Below are positions 1 through 9,107 of a stretch of DNA of 64,000 nucleotides, one piece after another. Source of the DNA: Turritopsis dohrnii (taxonomy: Eukaryota; Cnidaria; Hydrozoa; Anthoathecata; Oceaniidae). Below the pieces are notes generated by a model, which was not told where the DNA came from, did not search any database, and worked only from the letters and a program-made list of their open reading frames with translations. The DNA is taken from the NCBI GenBank assembly GCA_027922465.2, contig BQMF02000033.1, forward strand, positions 434,001-498,000, in the 5' to 3' direction. Every line of letters begins with the position of its first letter. Position 1 is the first letter of the stretch. The translations under genes and the position numbers were made by a program.

Positions 1-795
1 TCTCTTTGGTCACACGGAAAGATCATTAGCCAGACCTTACGAAAAATCCAAAATGTAAATTAATCACTGCCGCAAAATCAGAGCTCGTGAAGTCAGCAAT
101 AACTTTTTGAAAACATAACTAAGGCTGTACAAGAAACTACCAAATAAGGACACAATTGGAAAGCTGTGACGGTCCAGAAATGGGTAAGTTTCTGTCTGTC
201 TTGAATTCTCTGGGCGATGTCTACGGCCGTGATGTTAGCCTAACAGCAAAATAATGTACAAAAGCACTTAATTGAACCACCTACCCAATATAATCAAACG
301 TATTTCCTCAATGATCTCTGATCATACATCCAAAATCTCGTCGAACGAGAGAAAAGAAGAAGAAGTACCTCAATAAAATGAAGCCCTCAAATCGTGTGGA
401 TGCAAAGAAAAACCCGTACATAAAGAGCGTTCCAACAAAAAGATCAATAAAACGACAAGTTCTTTGGTTCAACCCGTCGTTTACTATGAATGTCAACACC
501 AATGTTACAAGCGATTTTTAATCATGATTGACAAAAGCACAAATTCAGAAAGATTTTAAAAAGAAACACTCTGAAAGTTAGTTATAGTTGTTTGCCAAAT
601 ATGACTAGGATGATTTCATCTCCGAACACTCAGAGTAATCGTGGATACAATTGTAGAAATAAAAGTAAGGCCCATTGGAAGGAAAATGTCTCGATGATAA
701 TGTTCAGTAACTGTCCAATTTGTTCTTATCTTTTTGTCTTTCTGGTATATGTAGTAATTTGGATGTTGACCTTAATTTTTCTTTGCATTTGTTTT
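1..795. other. No gene recognised
   Basis: AT-rich sequence with short open frames only. None resembles a known protein and none has a convincing splice context. I see no repeat shared with the rest of the window. Confidence 0.4.
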
Positions 796-968
796 AAGGC
801 CGGTTTCCAATTCATTCGCTGTGGTTGCACGAATGAGCGAACTGATTTTTGATTGGCTGACACAATCTCATTCGCCTGGTAGTTCAAATCATTTGAACTA
901 CTGAGCGAATGAAAAGCTTTTCTCTCAGTAACGCGACCGCAGTGATTGAACTAGAAATCGGTCTTTAT
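796..968. mobile_element. Candidate short MITE with imperfect inverted ends
   Basis: The left end (GGCCGGTTTCCAATTCATTC) and the reverse complement of the right end (GACCGATTTCTAGTTCAATC) match over roughly 25 bp, and internal ATTCGCT/AGCGAAT pairs add further dyad symmetry. No open frame is present. A target duplication is not clear, so the superfamily is unassigned. Confidence 0.4.
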
Positions 969-1590
969 GTTTCAAAAATTAATTCAGACATCAGAAGACC
1001 TGTGTTCAAAACAGGAATAAGTGAGTGAGGTGCTCTGTCTAACAAGTTAAAAATGATTATTTCAAAAACTGCTACACTTTATTTTATGAAGCTGGTGATT
1101 CACGCAAATCTTGTTAGGAAGCGTTCAGCCTCCGGATAAAAGTTGATGAGAAGACTTGGAAACTAAAATATTCTTCGCCAACCATTTTGGGCGAGATTTT
1201 AAGGCAAACTATTTTATTTCTTATCACTTTGAAATCCATGGTGGGGCCCTGCTTTTAAGGTCAGATTAAATTTTTCACTCAAATTAATAACTATTCTCAA
1301 CTTAATCATACGACGATAGTCTTTCTGCAGTGTTCATCGCTAATGTTTGTTTATAACAGTAGTTTCATAGCTTTTGATTAATTGTACGTTATCAGTCTTT
1401 TGCTCCTTAATATTTTAACAGGAATATTAAGTAGTTTCGCAACCCTTCGAGCAACGGAATCCAAATACATAGGGTATGAATGTATGTATTTCATGATGTA
1501 TTTTTTGTAGGAAATAGAAAAGAAGAAGAAAAAAAATCGAAAAAATAAGTTTGAAAAAAAATTCTTATTAATTCTTAAGTCACCAGTTCT

Positions 1591-1660
1591 TATTGCCCCC
1601 GCAGCAAGCATAAGCGAGTAGTTTCACGAGATAGGCGAATGTCAGTTCCGGATTTTGTTC

Positions 1661-1743
<83 letters not shown>

Positions 1744-1965
1744 ACTTTTTGAAGCACAGCTTAAAATATGAAATTATATCAACATTTTATCAGCATTTTA
1801 TTTTTATATGATGTTTTAGCTCTTTTAAATTTTTGCTACTTTTTATTTTGAATCAAAGCTCGAACCGCTTGAAATGATTTCTACTTTTCCCTTAAATTTT
1901 TTTTTTCAAAAAAGTTTTTTTTTTCTTTTGTTTCTTAAAAAATTTCTTTAACAAAATCTTATTAC
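1591..1965 (+). mobile_element. Family A (Helentron/HINE-like) 5' fragment
   Basis: Starts with the family A 5' end (TTGCCCCCGCAGC, then AGTTTCACGAGATAGGCGAA), shared with copies at 18.2 and 35.4 kb. The usual CAT microsatellite follows, then the internal T-rich part. The 3' terminal hairpin is missing, so this copy is truncated. Confidence 0.6.
1663..1741. repeat. (CAT)n trinucleotide microsatellite
   Basis: Uninterrupted CAT repeat of about 26 units at the position where every family A copy carries a CAT-rich tract. It is longer here and at 18.3 kb than at 35.4 kb. Confidence 0.95.
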
Positions 1966-2502
1966 GGTAGCAGCGATAGCGAATACCGTATTAAAACACC
2001 CGTGGACTCCGACTCCTACTACTACTACTCCTCCTCTGGCCGACATGGCAATTAGTCTGCGATTTAGAGTCTGCGAGTCCCCGTTAAAAACTCAATATAC
2101 ATTCTAATGTTTTGAGGTTTTAAATCACATACATCGTTTAAAATACGTTTTCTTTGATATTTTATCACTTAATTGAGAAAGGAATGGATATTAATCAAAT
2201 AGGTCTACATAAAACTGGGACTTTTAGTAACTTATGATACTGAATCAATGTACTTTGGCACTTGAAAATAGATATGTTTTTCGTGTCAGTAAAGCACAGA
2301 TCAGACTTTCTTATTACTTTCTACGTTTGTTAGCTATCTGTTCTGTCTTTGAACATCAAGGTTTTCAAAAATCGAGTTAAAAAAAGGAAGTTATCTGTTC
2401 GAATTCATTTTCGGTTTCAAGAAATTATAATTCAAAACACACATTTTTTTTTCGAAGAAACGAGTTTTTTTTTCTAATCCTTTTGTTCTCTAATAAATTA
2501 AA
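1966..2502. other. No gene; one short hairpin
   Basis: No coding sequence recognised. A dyad at about 1960-1992 (TTACGGTA...TACCGTATTAA) could form a hairpin. The rest is AT-rich and unassigned. Confidence 0.4.
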
Positions 2503-3018
2503 CTAGCCGCCCATGTTTAGCCTGCGTTGTATCACCACCTGCTCCAAATTATTGCACTTAACACCAGCGATAAGACTTCCTTTGCTGCTGGCTTTATCGC
2601 TAAATAAAGCTCGTTTGCACGTGAAGAGAAATACGTTCCTGGCGTTTCAAATCTTGCATGTTCTTTACTCAGCCGTTTATTGTCGCCGTCGCATTTAAAA
2701 TGTCAGCAGACTTTCTTGCTTTACACAATGCATTCCGAACGTGAACTTCACGTGGTTTTTCTTTACGATTTTAAACCAATCAAATATCAGTTTAACAATA
2801 CACTCAAAACGCAGAGAGAAAAAAACTTTTCAACTTATTATTAGCTTTTGTTTTACGCGCTCTGTGCTGTCAGAAGTAGGTGAAAAAATGGTTTCTCTTC
2901 TTAAAAAGATCACGCGGGAGGAGAGAAAAATGCACGTGCTAAATGAATGAAGTGAATAAAAAACGTTCGATCAGATTAAAATAGATTAAAAGAAATCGAT
3001 TAAAAGAAATTAAGACAA
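2503..3018 (+). mobile_element. Family C repeat, copy 1 (5' half)
   Basis: Begins AGCCGCCCATGTTTAGCCTG and continues through sequence also found, reversed, at 12.6-16.2 kb. It lacks the 3' end and runs straight into copy 2 at AACT|AGCCGCC. It contains the undisturbed sites ACGTATTTCTC and TGTAAAGCAAG (seen here as their complements), where MITEs sit in the reversed copy. No protein is encoded. Confidence 0.7.
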
Positions 3019-3019
3019 C

Positions 3020-3874
3020 TAGCCGCCAAGGTGGCGTCGCTCGCCGCCCATGTCCACCTGCTCTGTATCACTGTATCAATAAACGTCAAATTTCCTTATA
3101 AACGGCTCGTACAACTTGTGTTCAACCAGAAGCAGATTCGAAGTCACAACCTCTGGTAAAACCAATCTTTTATCAGTGTAACAATACACTCAAAACGTAG
3201 AGAGAGAAAACCTCAACTTTTTATTAGCTTTTGTTTTAAAAAATTACGCGCTCTAACATGGGTGCTATCAAACGTAAGGGGGAAATCGTTTCTCTTCTTA
3301 AAAAGATCACACAGGAGGAGAGAAAAATGGCACGTGCTAAATGAATAAAGAGAATAAAAAAACGTTCGATCAGAAGCGCTTAACAATTAAAAAAAGAAAT
3401 TAAATTAAAAGAAAAGCAAAAAAATATTTTGTTTCATGATACTCTTTTTTTACCTATCGGTTTTTAAACATTTTGATTGCTCGAAAAAAAGTTTACCCGT
3501 CTCAGACAGTCAGGCAAGTATACGTTAGGATACACTGGCAAACACGCTGCCAAGTTCTGCCACTGCTGCTTTTTGTCCAAACTGTTTAATCAGTTAGTTT
3601 CTTTGTATTTAGTTGATGTATTGTTTTCAAAGCCAACGTAGTCAACGTAGTCCTTGGAATATAAAACTAACAATAATAATAAAAACAAAACGTTATTCCT
3701 ATTAGTTCATCAGCCAAAAAAAGTCATGTTCGATTGGGGTTGCAATGTATTTGCTTCGAACTCACGTCGCACACAAAAAAAGAAATAATTTCGCTCACAA
3801 CTCAATCTACCATTTTGCGTGACTTACAAACAAACAAACAGACAGACAGACAGAGAATCGGCTATTAACATATA
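3020..3874 (+). mobile_element. Family C repeat, copy 2 (both ends present)
   Basis: The 5' end AGCCGCCAAGGTGGCGTCGC can fold (GCCGCC-AA-GGTGGC). The 3' end is a GACA/CAAA-rich tract followed by CGGCTATTAACATATAG, a short terminal hairpin. It is non-coding. Hairpin-bearing ends with variable interiors suggest a rolling-circle (Helitron/Helentron-like) non-autonomous element, but no autonomous partner is seen. Confidence 0.65.
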
Positions 3875-3911
3875 GACTATTAAGACAAAAGCCAAAAAAA
3901 AAAAATATTTT
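3875..3911 (+). mobile_element. Family C copy 3, left piece
   Basis: Short piece of family C interior (ATTAAGACAAAAGCCAAAA...TATTTT). The family resumes at 8719 on the far side of the DIRS element, so DIRS-related DNA split this copy. About 65 bp of family C expected at the break is missing. Confidence 0.5.
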
Positions 3912-3914
3912 GAA

Positions 3915-3950
3915 GATTACATAAGGGCGCGCAGCGCCCGCAATGTAATC
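3915..3950. repeat. Strong hairpin beside the DIRS region
   Basis: GATTACAT...GGGCGC-GCA-GCGCCC...ATGTAATC forms a near-perfect stem-loop at the outer edge of the DIRS-derived block. Its role is unknown. Confidence 0.7.
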
Positions 3951-4430
3951 GAGATTTCATGAATGAAATCGACGCAACGAGCTAATACTGGTTCCCACCC
4001 TTCTCGCATAAAGCTAGAGGTCATGTACTTCAACCGACTTACGTTAAGCCGCGTTCCCCCGTTTGACCCCCGAGGTTGTCGCAGCCAGTCGATTGAAGAT
4101 TCCGAACGCGGTTAAGTAGTGAGAAACAACGGGAATAAAGCAGAAAAAATGAACAAATTAAGTTGAAAGATTTTTTCTAAACAAAAATATTACAAACGAC
4201 TGGTCTAATAGCGACCACCTCGACCATATCGACCGCGAGAACGACTATTCCACGAGCCTACAAAAGAAATATAGTTGTAATATTATTGAAAGATAACGCT
4301 CTTTGATCCAAGCATGAATTTTCAGACCACAATATTGTCGAATAATTAGCCATTACAAATCGTCTTGGAAAAAGTGGAATAGCTGGTGTTCTGAACGGAA
4401 CCTTTGTCCCATTAGATGCCCTTATGTAAT
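3951..4430. mobile_element. Rearranged DIRS-derived segment
   Basis: Contains a third copy of the DIRS inverted terminal repeat (about 3955-4036). It also holds two pieces of DIRS coding sequence on the strand opposite the main element: 4293-4345 matches the recombinase end (4528-4580) and 4350-4421 matches 5339-5410. The pieces are joined in the wrong order, with the 3' piece before the upstream piece, as expected from a circular-permutation or template-switch junction. Confidence 0.65.
4209..4258 (-). pseudogene. Possible captured RGG-box 3' exon
   Basis: On the minus strand a pyrimidine tract and AG (about 4259-4275) precede an open reading of 17 codons ending in TAG. It encodes an Arg/Gly/Tyr-rich tail with RGRYGRGGRY before the stop, which looks like the C terminus of an RGG-box RNA-binding protein. 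It lies inside the rearranged DIRS segment, so it could be a captured host exon. The similarity rests on low-complexity composition, so confidence is low. Confidence 0.3.
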
Positions 4431-4516
4431 CTTCAATTTCATTTCATGAAATCTCCGCCGAGCTAATACTGGTTCCCACCCTTCTCGCATAAAGCTAGAG
4501 GTCATGGCTTTAACCT
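4431..4516. repeat. DIRS inverted terminal repeat, left
   Basis: Inverted match to 8624-8712 over more than 70 bp with few differences. A third copy of the same core sits at about 3955-4036. Confidence 0.85.
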
Positions 4517-4523
4517 CCTCTCT

Positions 4524-4823
4524 TCAAAGCTTATTCGACAATATTGTGGTCTGAAAATTCATGCTTGGATCAAAGAGTTCTTTGTTGTAAAATTGTTGGA
4601 AAGTAGACGCCTGAGACCAGTGTCCCTGTTTAAGAACATCTGCAAGAGAAGCACCCTTCATTGTAGCCTTGGAAACAGATGCTGACCTGGTTGAGTGTGC
4701 AGTAAAAATATTGGTGTCAACACCTACAAGGGAGAAAAATTCCCGTAACCATCTTGAAACAGTAGAGGTAGTAACAGCCTTGTGCGGTTTGATATGACCT
4801 ACTAGGAGCTGTGGGTCAGACAC
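4524..4823 (-). pseudogene. DIRS tyrosine recombinase, C-terminal part (frame-shifted)
   Basis: This 99-residue reading carries the end of a phage-integrase-type recombinase: HSTRSAS supplies the H-x-x-R pair, GHWSQASTF the following His/Trp, and QQFY a plausible nucleophilic tyrosine. The upstream domain, with the first catalytic Arg in TAASRVSEI, ends in another frame at 4840. The two parts are separated by a stretched CA/TG tract (about 4857-4874) and a second single-base slip near 4830. Restoring the join is required for activity, so I call this part broken. Confidence 0.8.
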
Positions 4824-4839
4824 ATTCCAACTTGTCTGG

Positions 4840-7800
4840 TCATATAGGCATCAATAGCATCACACACACACACAGTTTTTTCTCATGGTTAAACCTGTAG
4901 AATTTCAACGTAGTTTTACATTTGCCAGGACGGCAGGTTTTGGTACGTTTTGTCAAATTGAATAAATAGAAAGTTGGGTGTTTTACTAGGTGAGTGACAG
5001 TCAAATTTGTTATTTCAGATACACGAGAAGCTGCTGTAAGAGATAATAACATAGTCACTTTAAGAGTCAAAACTTTATCCGATAATTCAAGATTATGTGG
5101 CAGCTCCCGTATATACTGCAGGACCTCCTCTACATCCCATATAAAATTTAATCTTGATGTTGAAGGCCTCTCATTAAAAATTCCTGCCATAAGTGCTGCA
5201 ATTCTAGGGTGTTCCCCAACACTTACATTTTCAATTGGGTCATGATACGCAGAAATAGCAGATCTGTATGTGCCAATAGTACCATGTTGCAGTCCCTGGT
5301 CAAAAAGATCCGCTAGAAAGTTTAATATATGATTCAAAGGACATCTAATGGGACAAAGGTTCCGTTCAGAACACCAGCTATTCCACTTTTTCCAAGACGA
5401 TTTGTAATGGCTAATGGTCCCGGACCGCCTGGCAGCTGCAATAAGGGCAGCAGCCCTTTTTGATACGCCTTCTGTCTCCAGACTTTTCCTGAAATGGTCC
5501 AGGCCACCAGACGTAACGACCCTTTTTGGACTAGTGGATGATAACACCCTGTGGGGTCCTGCAACAAATTTTCCTGTTGTGGAAGAAGAAGTGGATTTTT
5601 TACAGACATCTGAAGTAAGACTGGAAACCAAAACTGTATCTGCCAGGCTGGGGTCACAATGATCATATGTGTTTCTTCCATTCAAACTTTTCGCAATACT
5701 CGGCCTATTAGGCTGAAAGGAGGGAAAGCGTAAGCGTAAAGGTGACGCCAACTTGCTTGGAATGCATCCCTCCCCTGACTGTATGGGTCTAACTTCCAGC
5801 TTATGTAAGAAGGGAGCTGGTGAGACACTCTGGAGGCAAATAGATCCATTTCGGGTACCCCTCTTAAATTGCAAATCTTTTGGAAAACTGATGGTAGAAG
5901 CTTCCATTCGCTGGAGTCCTTCACTTCCCGGGATTCCCTGTCGGCTTCCACATTGAGTTTGCTTGGGATATATTCCACAGTAATTGTGATCTGCCTGGAC
6001 ATGAGATATTCCCAGATTTCCTTGCTTAATTGAAGTAATTCTTGGTTCTTTGTTCCTCCCATCTTTACCAAGTACGACAAGGCTACCATGTTGTCCATTT
6101 GTAAGTGAACAGAAAGACCCTTCTTTTCTGACATGGTAAAGGTTCTCAGTGCTAGATTGGCAGCCTTTAGTTCCAATATATTTATGTGTTGCTCCCTTTC
6201 TATCCTCGACCAAGGCCCCCCTGTCCTTTTCCCTTGGCAAGCTGCACCCCAGCCTTCCTTGGATGCATCTGAACTGATTATCATCTGGGCAGGGCAAGAT
6301 ATTAATGTTTTCCCATTGCAAATTTCTAGATTTTGAAGCCACCATTCCAGTTCCTCCCTTGCTTGTGGATTGAGAGACAAAATTCCCTCGAAAGACTTCT
6401 GCTTCAAAAGTTCCCTTATTTGTTGTTGTTGTAGGAACCGATATTGTAAGGGGGCTGGGAGTATTGCTATTGCCGTGGAGGAGAGTTTCCCAATTAACTT
6501 GGTCAATTCCCGTACCGTCACTTGAGTTTGATTCAAAACATGCAGACACTGTTGTTTTATTTTGGATACTTTTCCTGCTGGAAGAGAAACAGTCATTAAT
6601 TTGGAATCCACTGTCATCCCTAGGAACTCCAGAACTTGGGTTGGTTCCAGAACTGACTTGGGGATGTTTATCAAGAAACCCAGATGTTGCAGGAGGAAGA
6701 TTAGGGAGTCCCTTGCTGTCAGCAACTCCTCTGGTGATTTCCCCATGAGGAGCATGTCGTCGAGGTATATTATTATCTTTACATTCAGTTTTCGAAGCAG
6801 AGATATTGGAATCTTCAGGAGTTTTGTGAAGATTCTTGGAGCCTCTGACAGACCGAAACAAAGACAAAGAAACTCGTACAATTGACCCTCCCACATGAAC
6901 CGGATGTACTTCCTGGTTTGCCTTGACAGAGGGATTGCAAAATATGCGTCCTTTAAATCTATCTTGCACATAAAATCTGCTGGAGAAAGCAGCTCCCTCA
7001 GAAGATGTAGTCCCTCCATTTTGAAATGAACATATGGGATGTGACTGTTCAATTTTTTTAAATTGATTACTGGTCGATGACCATGATCCTTCTTGTCTAC
7101 CAGAAATATTGTACTGATAAACTGGTCCTCTGAAGGAGCCGCCTTCCTGATTGCCCCCTTCTCCATCATTACTTGGACCTCTCTCCCCACTAAGGCCTTC
7201 TCCTCTGGATTCATTGGGATTGGGAAGGGTTTGCTCCTTTGTTTTGGCTGAGTATGAAAGTTCACATTGTATCCTTTCACTAGGTCCAGTATAAATTGAT
7301 CGTTTGTCAATTTTTCCCAATTTTCTAGGAAATGTTTCAGACGTCCTGCTGGTGGAATTACTGGGATTTGAGATGGGAACAGTTGTCGTATTAAAGGATG
7401 GATATTTGGAAAGTCCTCTGGAGGAAGGAGGTCCACAACATGAAAAGATGTTTGAAGAAACAAATGGTTTACCTCTATATCCTGTTCCTGATGAACTACC
7501 CCCACTTGTGAGTGATTGACTGGCGATCGAAAACAGACCTCGCCCCCTACCTCTTGTCTGAGATAAGGGGCCTTGTCGAAAGGGAGGTCTAGCACTTGAT
7601 CTTCCACGAGGATTGGACGACCTTCTCATGGCTCCAAACAATTCCTTTGACTTGTTCTTTGAGGTTATCAGTTTGGAGACAGTTTCTTCATATTTCGGAC
7701 CGAACAACAGATTGTCCTCAGTATTTTCAAATGCAGGTGCCATATCTTTCAATACAGAGTCAGTACGTTTTTTATCACCCAAAAAGGCCATCATTATGTT

Positions 7801-8466
7801 AAGCCGTCTCTGGTGTGAACAAGATTGGTATGCTTGTCCCAGAAGAATAATAGCTTGATCAAATAGCTCTGACATATTACACATTGCTGCTCGTTGATCT
7901 TCGTCAACTTCATTGCTTAGCATCATTGCTTGCTTTTCCTTTTCCATAGCAGACCAAATTCTACTTAAAGGACCCAGCACAAAATGTACCCTCTGTTGAA
8001 TATTGGTCAAGGCCTTGTCTTGGCTAAGACAAATTCTTTTATCTTGTTCCATGAGCATTTCTTTCACATAAGGATCAACATCCTTCACAATTTTAATGTT
8101 TGATGGAACTGGATTGCTGGCGAGAATGCCATCATATAAAGTTTGGTTAGTCATAAAAATATCCATGTGTTTATTTACGTAACTAGCAAGTTCAGTGTCG
8201 AGCATCCAACTATTAGTTGCAGTATTTGTAAGCTCAAATCTTCCCACTTTCGTTGGTGGTTCGTCCACATGCAGTGGCTCGTTTAACAACCCTCTTTTCG
8301 GGGCTCTGTTTGTACTCTCTATGGAGTTACGTATGCCCTCCTCATTATCGTAGGTAGAGCTATCATCGAGGATTTCCTCTGCTCTGGAGGAGCCTTGAGA
8401 TTGACATTCTCCCTCCTCAGTAGGGATGTTTTCATGCATAACATTGTTGGGTATTTCGTCTGCCAT
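4840..8466 (-). CDS. DIRS gag-like protein and recombinase N-terminal domain (long frame)
   Basis: One open frame of about 1208 codons from the ATG at 8466 (MADEIPNN), preferred to the upstream ATG at 8499. Residues 1-300 are gag-like: an acidic N terminus, a helical middle, then an Arg/Gly/Ser-rich tail (RGRSSARPPFRQ, TRGRGRG) typical of nucleic-acid binding. The middle runs in an alternative frame across the reverse transcriptase region and is low-complexity, probably fortuitous or only partly used. The last 200 residues are a tyrosine recombinase core-binding and catalytic N-terminal region (RSGTISHYKSSWKKW; TAASRVSEI). It ends early because of a frameshift at the TG tract. Confidence 0.75.
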   Translation of the reverse strand: MADEIPNNVMHENIPTEEGECQSQGSSRAEEILDDSSTYDNEEGIRNSIESTNRAPKRGLLNEPLHVDEPPTKVGRFELTNTATNSWMLDTELASYVNKHMDIFMTNQTLYDGILASNPVPSNIKIVKDVDPYVKEMLMEQDKRICLSQDKALTNIQQRVHFVLGPLSRIWSAMEKEKQAMMLSNEVDEDQRAAMCNMSELFDQAIILLGQAYQSCSHQRRLNIMMAFLGDKKRTDSVLKDMAPAFENTEDNLLFGPKYEETVSKLITSKNKSKELFGAMRRSSNPRGRSSARPPFRQGPLSQTRGRGRGLFSIASQSLTSGGSSSGTGYRGKPFVSSNIFSCCGPPSSRGLSKYPSFNTTTVPISNPSNSTSRTSETFPRKLGKIDKRSIYTGPSERIQCELSYSAKTKEQTLPNPNESRGEGLSGERGPSNDGEGGNQEGGSFRGPVYQYNISGRQEGSWSSTSNQFKKIEQSHPICSFQNGGTTSSEGAAFSSRFYVQDRFKGRIFCNPSVKANQEVHPVHVGGSIVRVSLSLFRSVRGSKNLHKTPEDSNISASKTECKDNNIPRRHAPHGEITRGVADSKGLPNLPPATSGFLDKHPQVSSGTNPSSGVPRDDSGFQINDCFSSSRKSIQNKTTVSACFESNSSDGTGIDQVNWETLLHGNSNTPSPLTISVPTTTTNKGTFEAEVFRGNFVSQSTSKGGTGMVASKSRNLQWENINILPCPDDNQFRCIQGRLGCSLPREKDRGALVEDRKGATHKYIGTKGCQSSTENLYHVRKEGSFCSLTNGQHGSLVVLGKDGRNKEPRITSIKQGNLGISHVQADHNYCGIYPKQTQCGSRQGIPGSEGLQRMEASTISFPKDLQFKRGTRNGSICLQSVSPAPFLHKLEVRPIQSGEGCIPSKLASPLRLRFPSFQPNRPSIAKSLNGRNTYDHCDPSLADTVLVSSLTSDVCKKSTSSSTTGKFVAGPHRVLSSTSPKRVVTSGGLDHFRKSLETEGVSKRAAALIAAARRSGTISHYKSSWKKWNSWCSERNLCPIRCPLNHILNFLADLFDQGLQHGTIGTYRSAISAYHDPIENVSVGEHPRIAALMAGIFNERPSTSRLNFIWDVEEVLQYIRELPHNLELSDKVLTLKVTMLLSLTAASRVSEITNLTVTHLVKHPTFYLFNLTKRTKTCRPGKCKTTLKFYRFNHEKKLCVCVMLLMPI
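5682..7607 (-). CDS. DIRS reverse transcriptase / RNase H
   Basis: 641-residue frame overlapping the long gag/recombinase frame. The reverse transcriptase covers about residues 120-345: KIDLKDAYFAI supplies the first catalytic Asp and YLDD (281-284) is the active-site motif. RNase H follows with Asp447 (SSDASKEGWGA), Glu479 (NILELKAA) and Asp505 (QMDNMVAL). The protein copies element RNA into DNA in the DIRS cycle. The first ATG lies inside the gag region, so translation probably depends on frameshifting or re-initiation. The frame is intact, unlike the recombinase. Confidence 0.88.
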   Translation of the reverse strand: MEDQVLDLPFDKAPYLRQEVGGEVCFRSPVNHSQVGVVHQEQDIEVNHLFLQTSFHVVDLLPPEDFPNIHPLIRQLFPSQIPVIPPAGRLKHFLENWEKLTNDQFILDLVKGYNVNFHTQPKQRSKPFPIPMNPEEKALVGREVQVMMEKGAIRKAAPSEDQFISTIFLVDKKDHGHRPVINLKKLNSHIPYVHFKMEGLHLLRELLSPADFMCKIDLKDAYFAIPLSRQTRKYIRFMWEGQLYEFLCLCFGLSEAPRIFTKLLKIPISLLRKLNVKIIIYLDDMLLMGKSPEELLTARDSLIFLLQHLGFLINIPKSVLEPTQVLEFLGMTVDSKLMTVSLPAGKVSKIKQQCLHVLNQTQVTVRELTKLIGKLSSTAIAILPAPLQYRFLQQQQIRELLKQKSFEGILSLNPQAREELEWWLQNLEICNGKTLISCPAQMIISSDASKEGWGAACQGKRTGGPWSRIEREQHINILELKAANLALRTFTMSEKKGLSVHLQMDNMVALSYLVKMGGTKNQELLQLSKEIWEYLMSRQITITVEYIPSKLNVEADRESREVKDSSEWKLLPSVFQKICNLRGVPEMDLFASRVSHQLPSYISWKLDPYSQGRDAFQASWRHLYAYAFPPFSLIGRVLRKV

Positions 8467-8623
8467 TCTACGAAAAGACCCGACAAAACATAATAACAAG
8501 ACAATTTTTTATTTAATTGTGCTCTCCAATCAAAAGTTGGCAGAGATACTTGAAGATAATTAAAAACAAATAAAAACCTGAATACTCACTTCACAACACG
8601 TCCTAATCGTTCGAGCGAGAAAG

Positions 8624-8712
8624 ATAAAAGGAGGTTGAAGCCATGACCTCTAGCTTTATGCGAGAAGGGTGGGAACCAGTATTAGCTCGGCGGAGATTTC
8701 ATTAAATGAAAT
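8624..8712. repeat. DIRS inverted terminal repeat, right
   Basis: Reverse complement of 4431-4516. It directly abuts family C sequence, which resumes at about 8719 (GTTCACCCGTCTCAGACAG). Confidence 0.85.
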
Positions 8713-9107
8713 TGTTAAAGTTCACCCGTCTCAGACAGTCAGCAGGCAAGCGTTAGGATACAACACTGGCAAATCGAACATGCTGCCACGTTCTGCCACT
8801 GCTGCTTTTTGTCCAAAATGTTTAATCAGTTAGTTTCTTTGTATTTAGTTGAAGTACTGTTTTCAAAGCCAAGTCAACGTGAAATATAAAACTAACAATA
8901 ATGATAAAAACAAAACGTTATTCCTATTAGTTCATCAGCCAAAAAAGTCACGTTCGATTGGGGTTGCAATGTATTTATTTCGAACTCACGTCGCACACAA
9001 AAAAAGAAATAATTTCGCTCACAACTCAATCTACCATTTTGCGTGACTTACAAACAAACAAACAGATAGACAGACAGACAGACAGAGAATCGGCTATTAA
9101 TATATAG
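8713..9107 (+). mobile_element. Family C copy 3, right piece
   Basis: Carries the 3' half of family C to the terminal CGGCTATTAATATATAG. Copy 4 starts within two or three bases, giving a head-to-tail junction TATATAGACT|AGCCGCC. Confidence 0.7.

Larger units (their letters stand above)
4431..8712 (-). mobile_element. DIRS-type tyrosine-recombinase retrotransposon
   Basis: Element of about 4.3 kb bounded by inverted repeats (4431-4516 and 8624-8712; shared core CGAGCTAATACTGGTTCCCA). On the minus strand it encodes a gag-like protein, reverse transcriptase/RNase H, and a tyrosine recombinase, which is the DIRS set. DIRS elements integrate through the recombinase from a circular intermediate and leave no target duplication; none is seen. 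It lies inside a family C repeat. Two indels break the recombinase frame, so this copy is probably not autonomous. Confidence 0.9.

Noticed and set aside
4994..7858. Several plus-strand frames across the DIRS region
   Set aside because: Shadows of the minus-strand gag, reverse transcriptase and recombinase.
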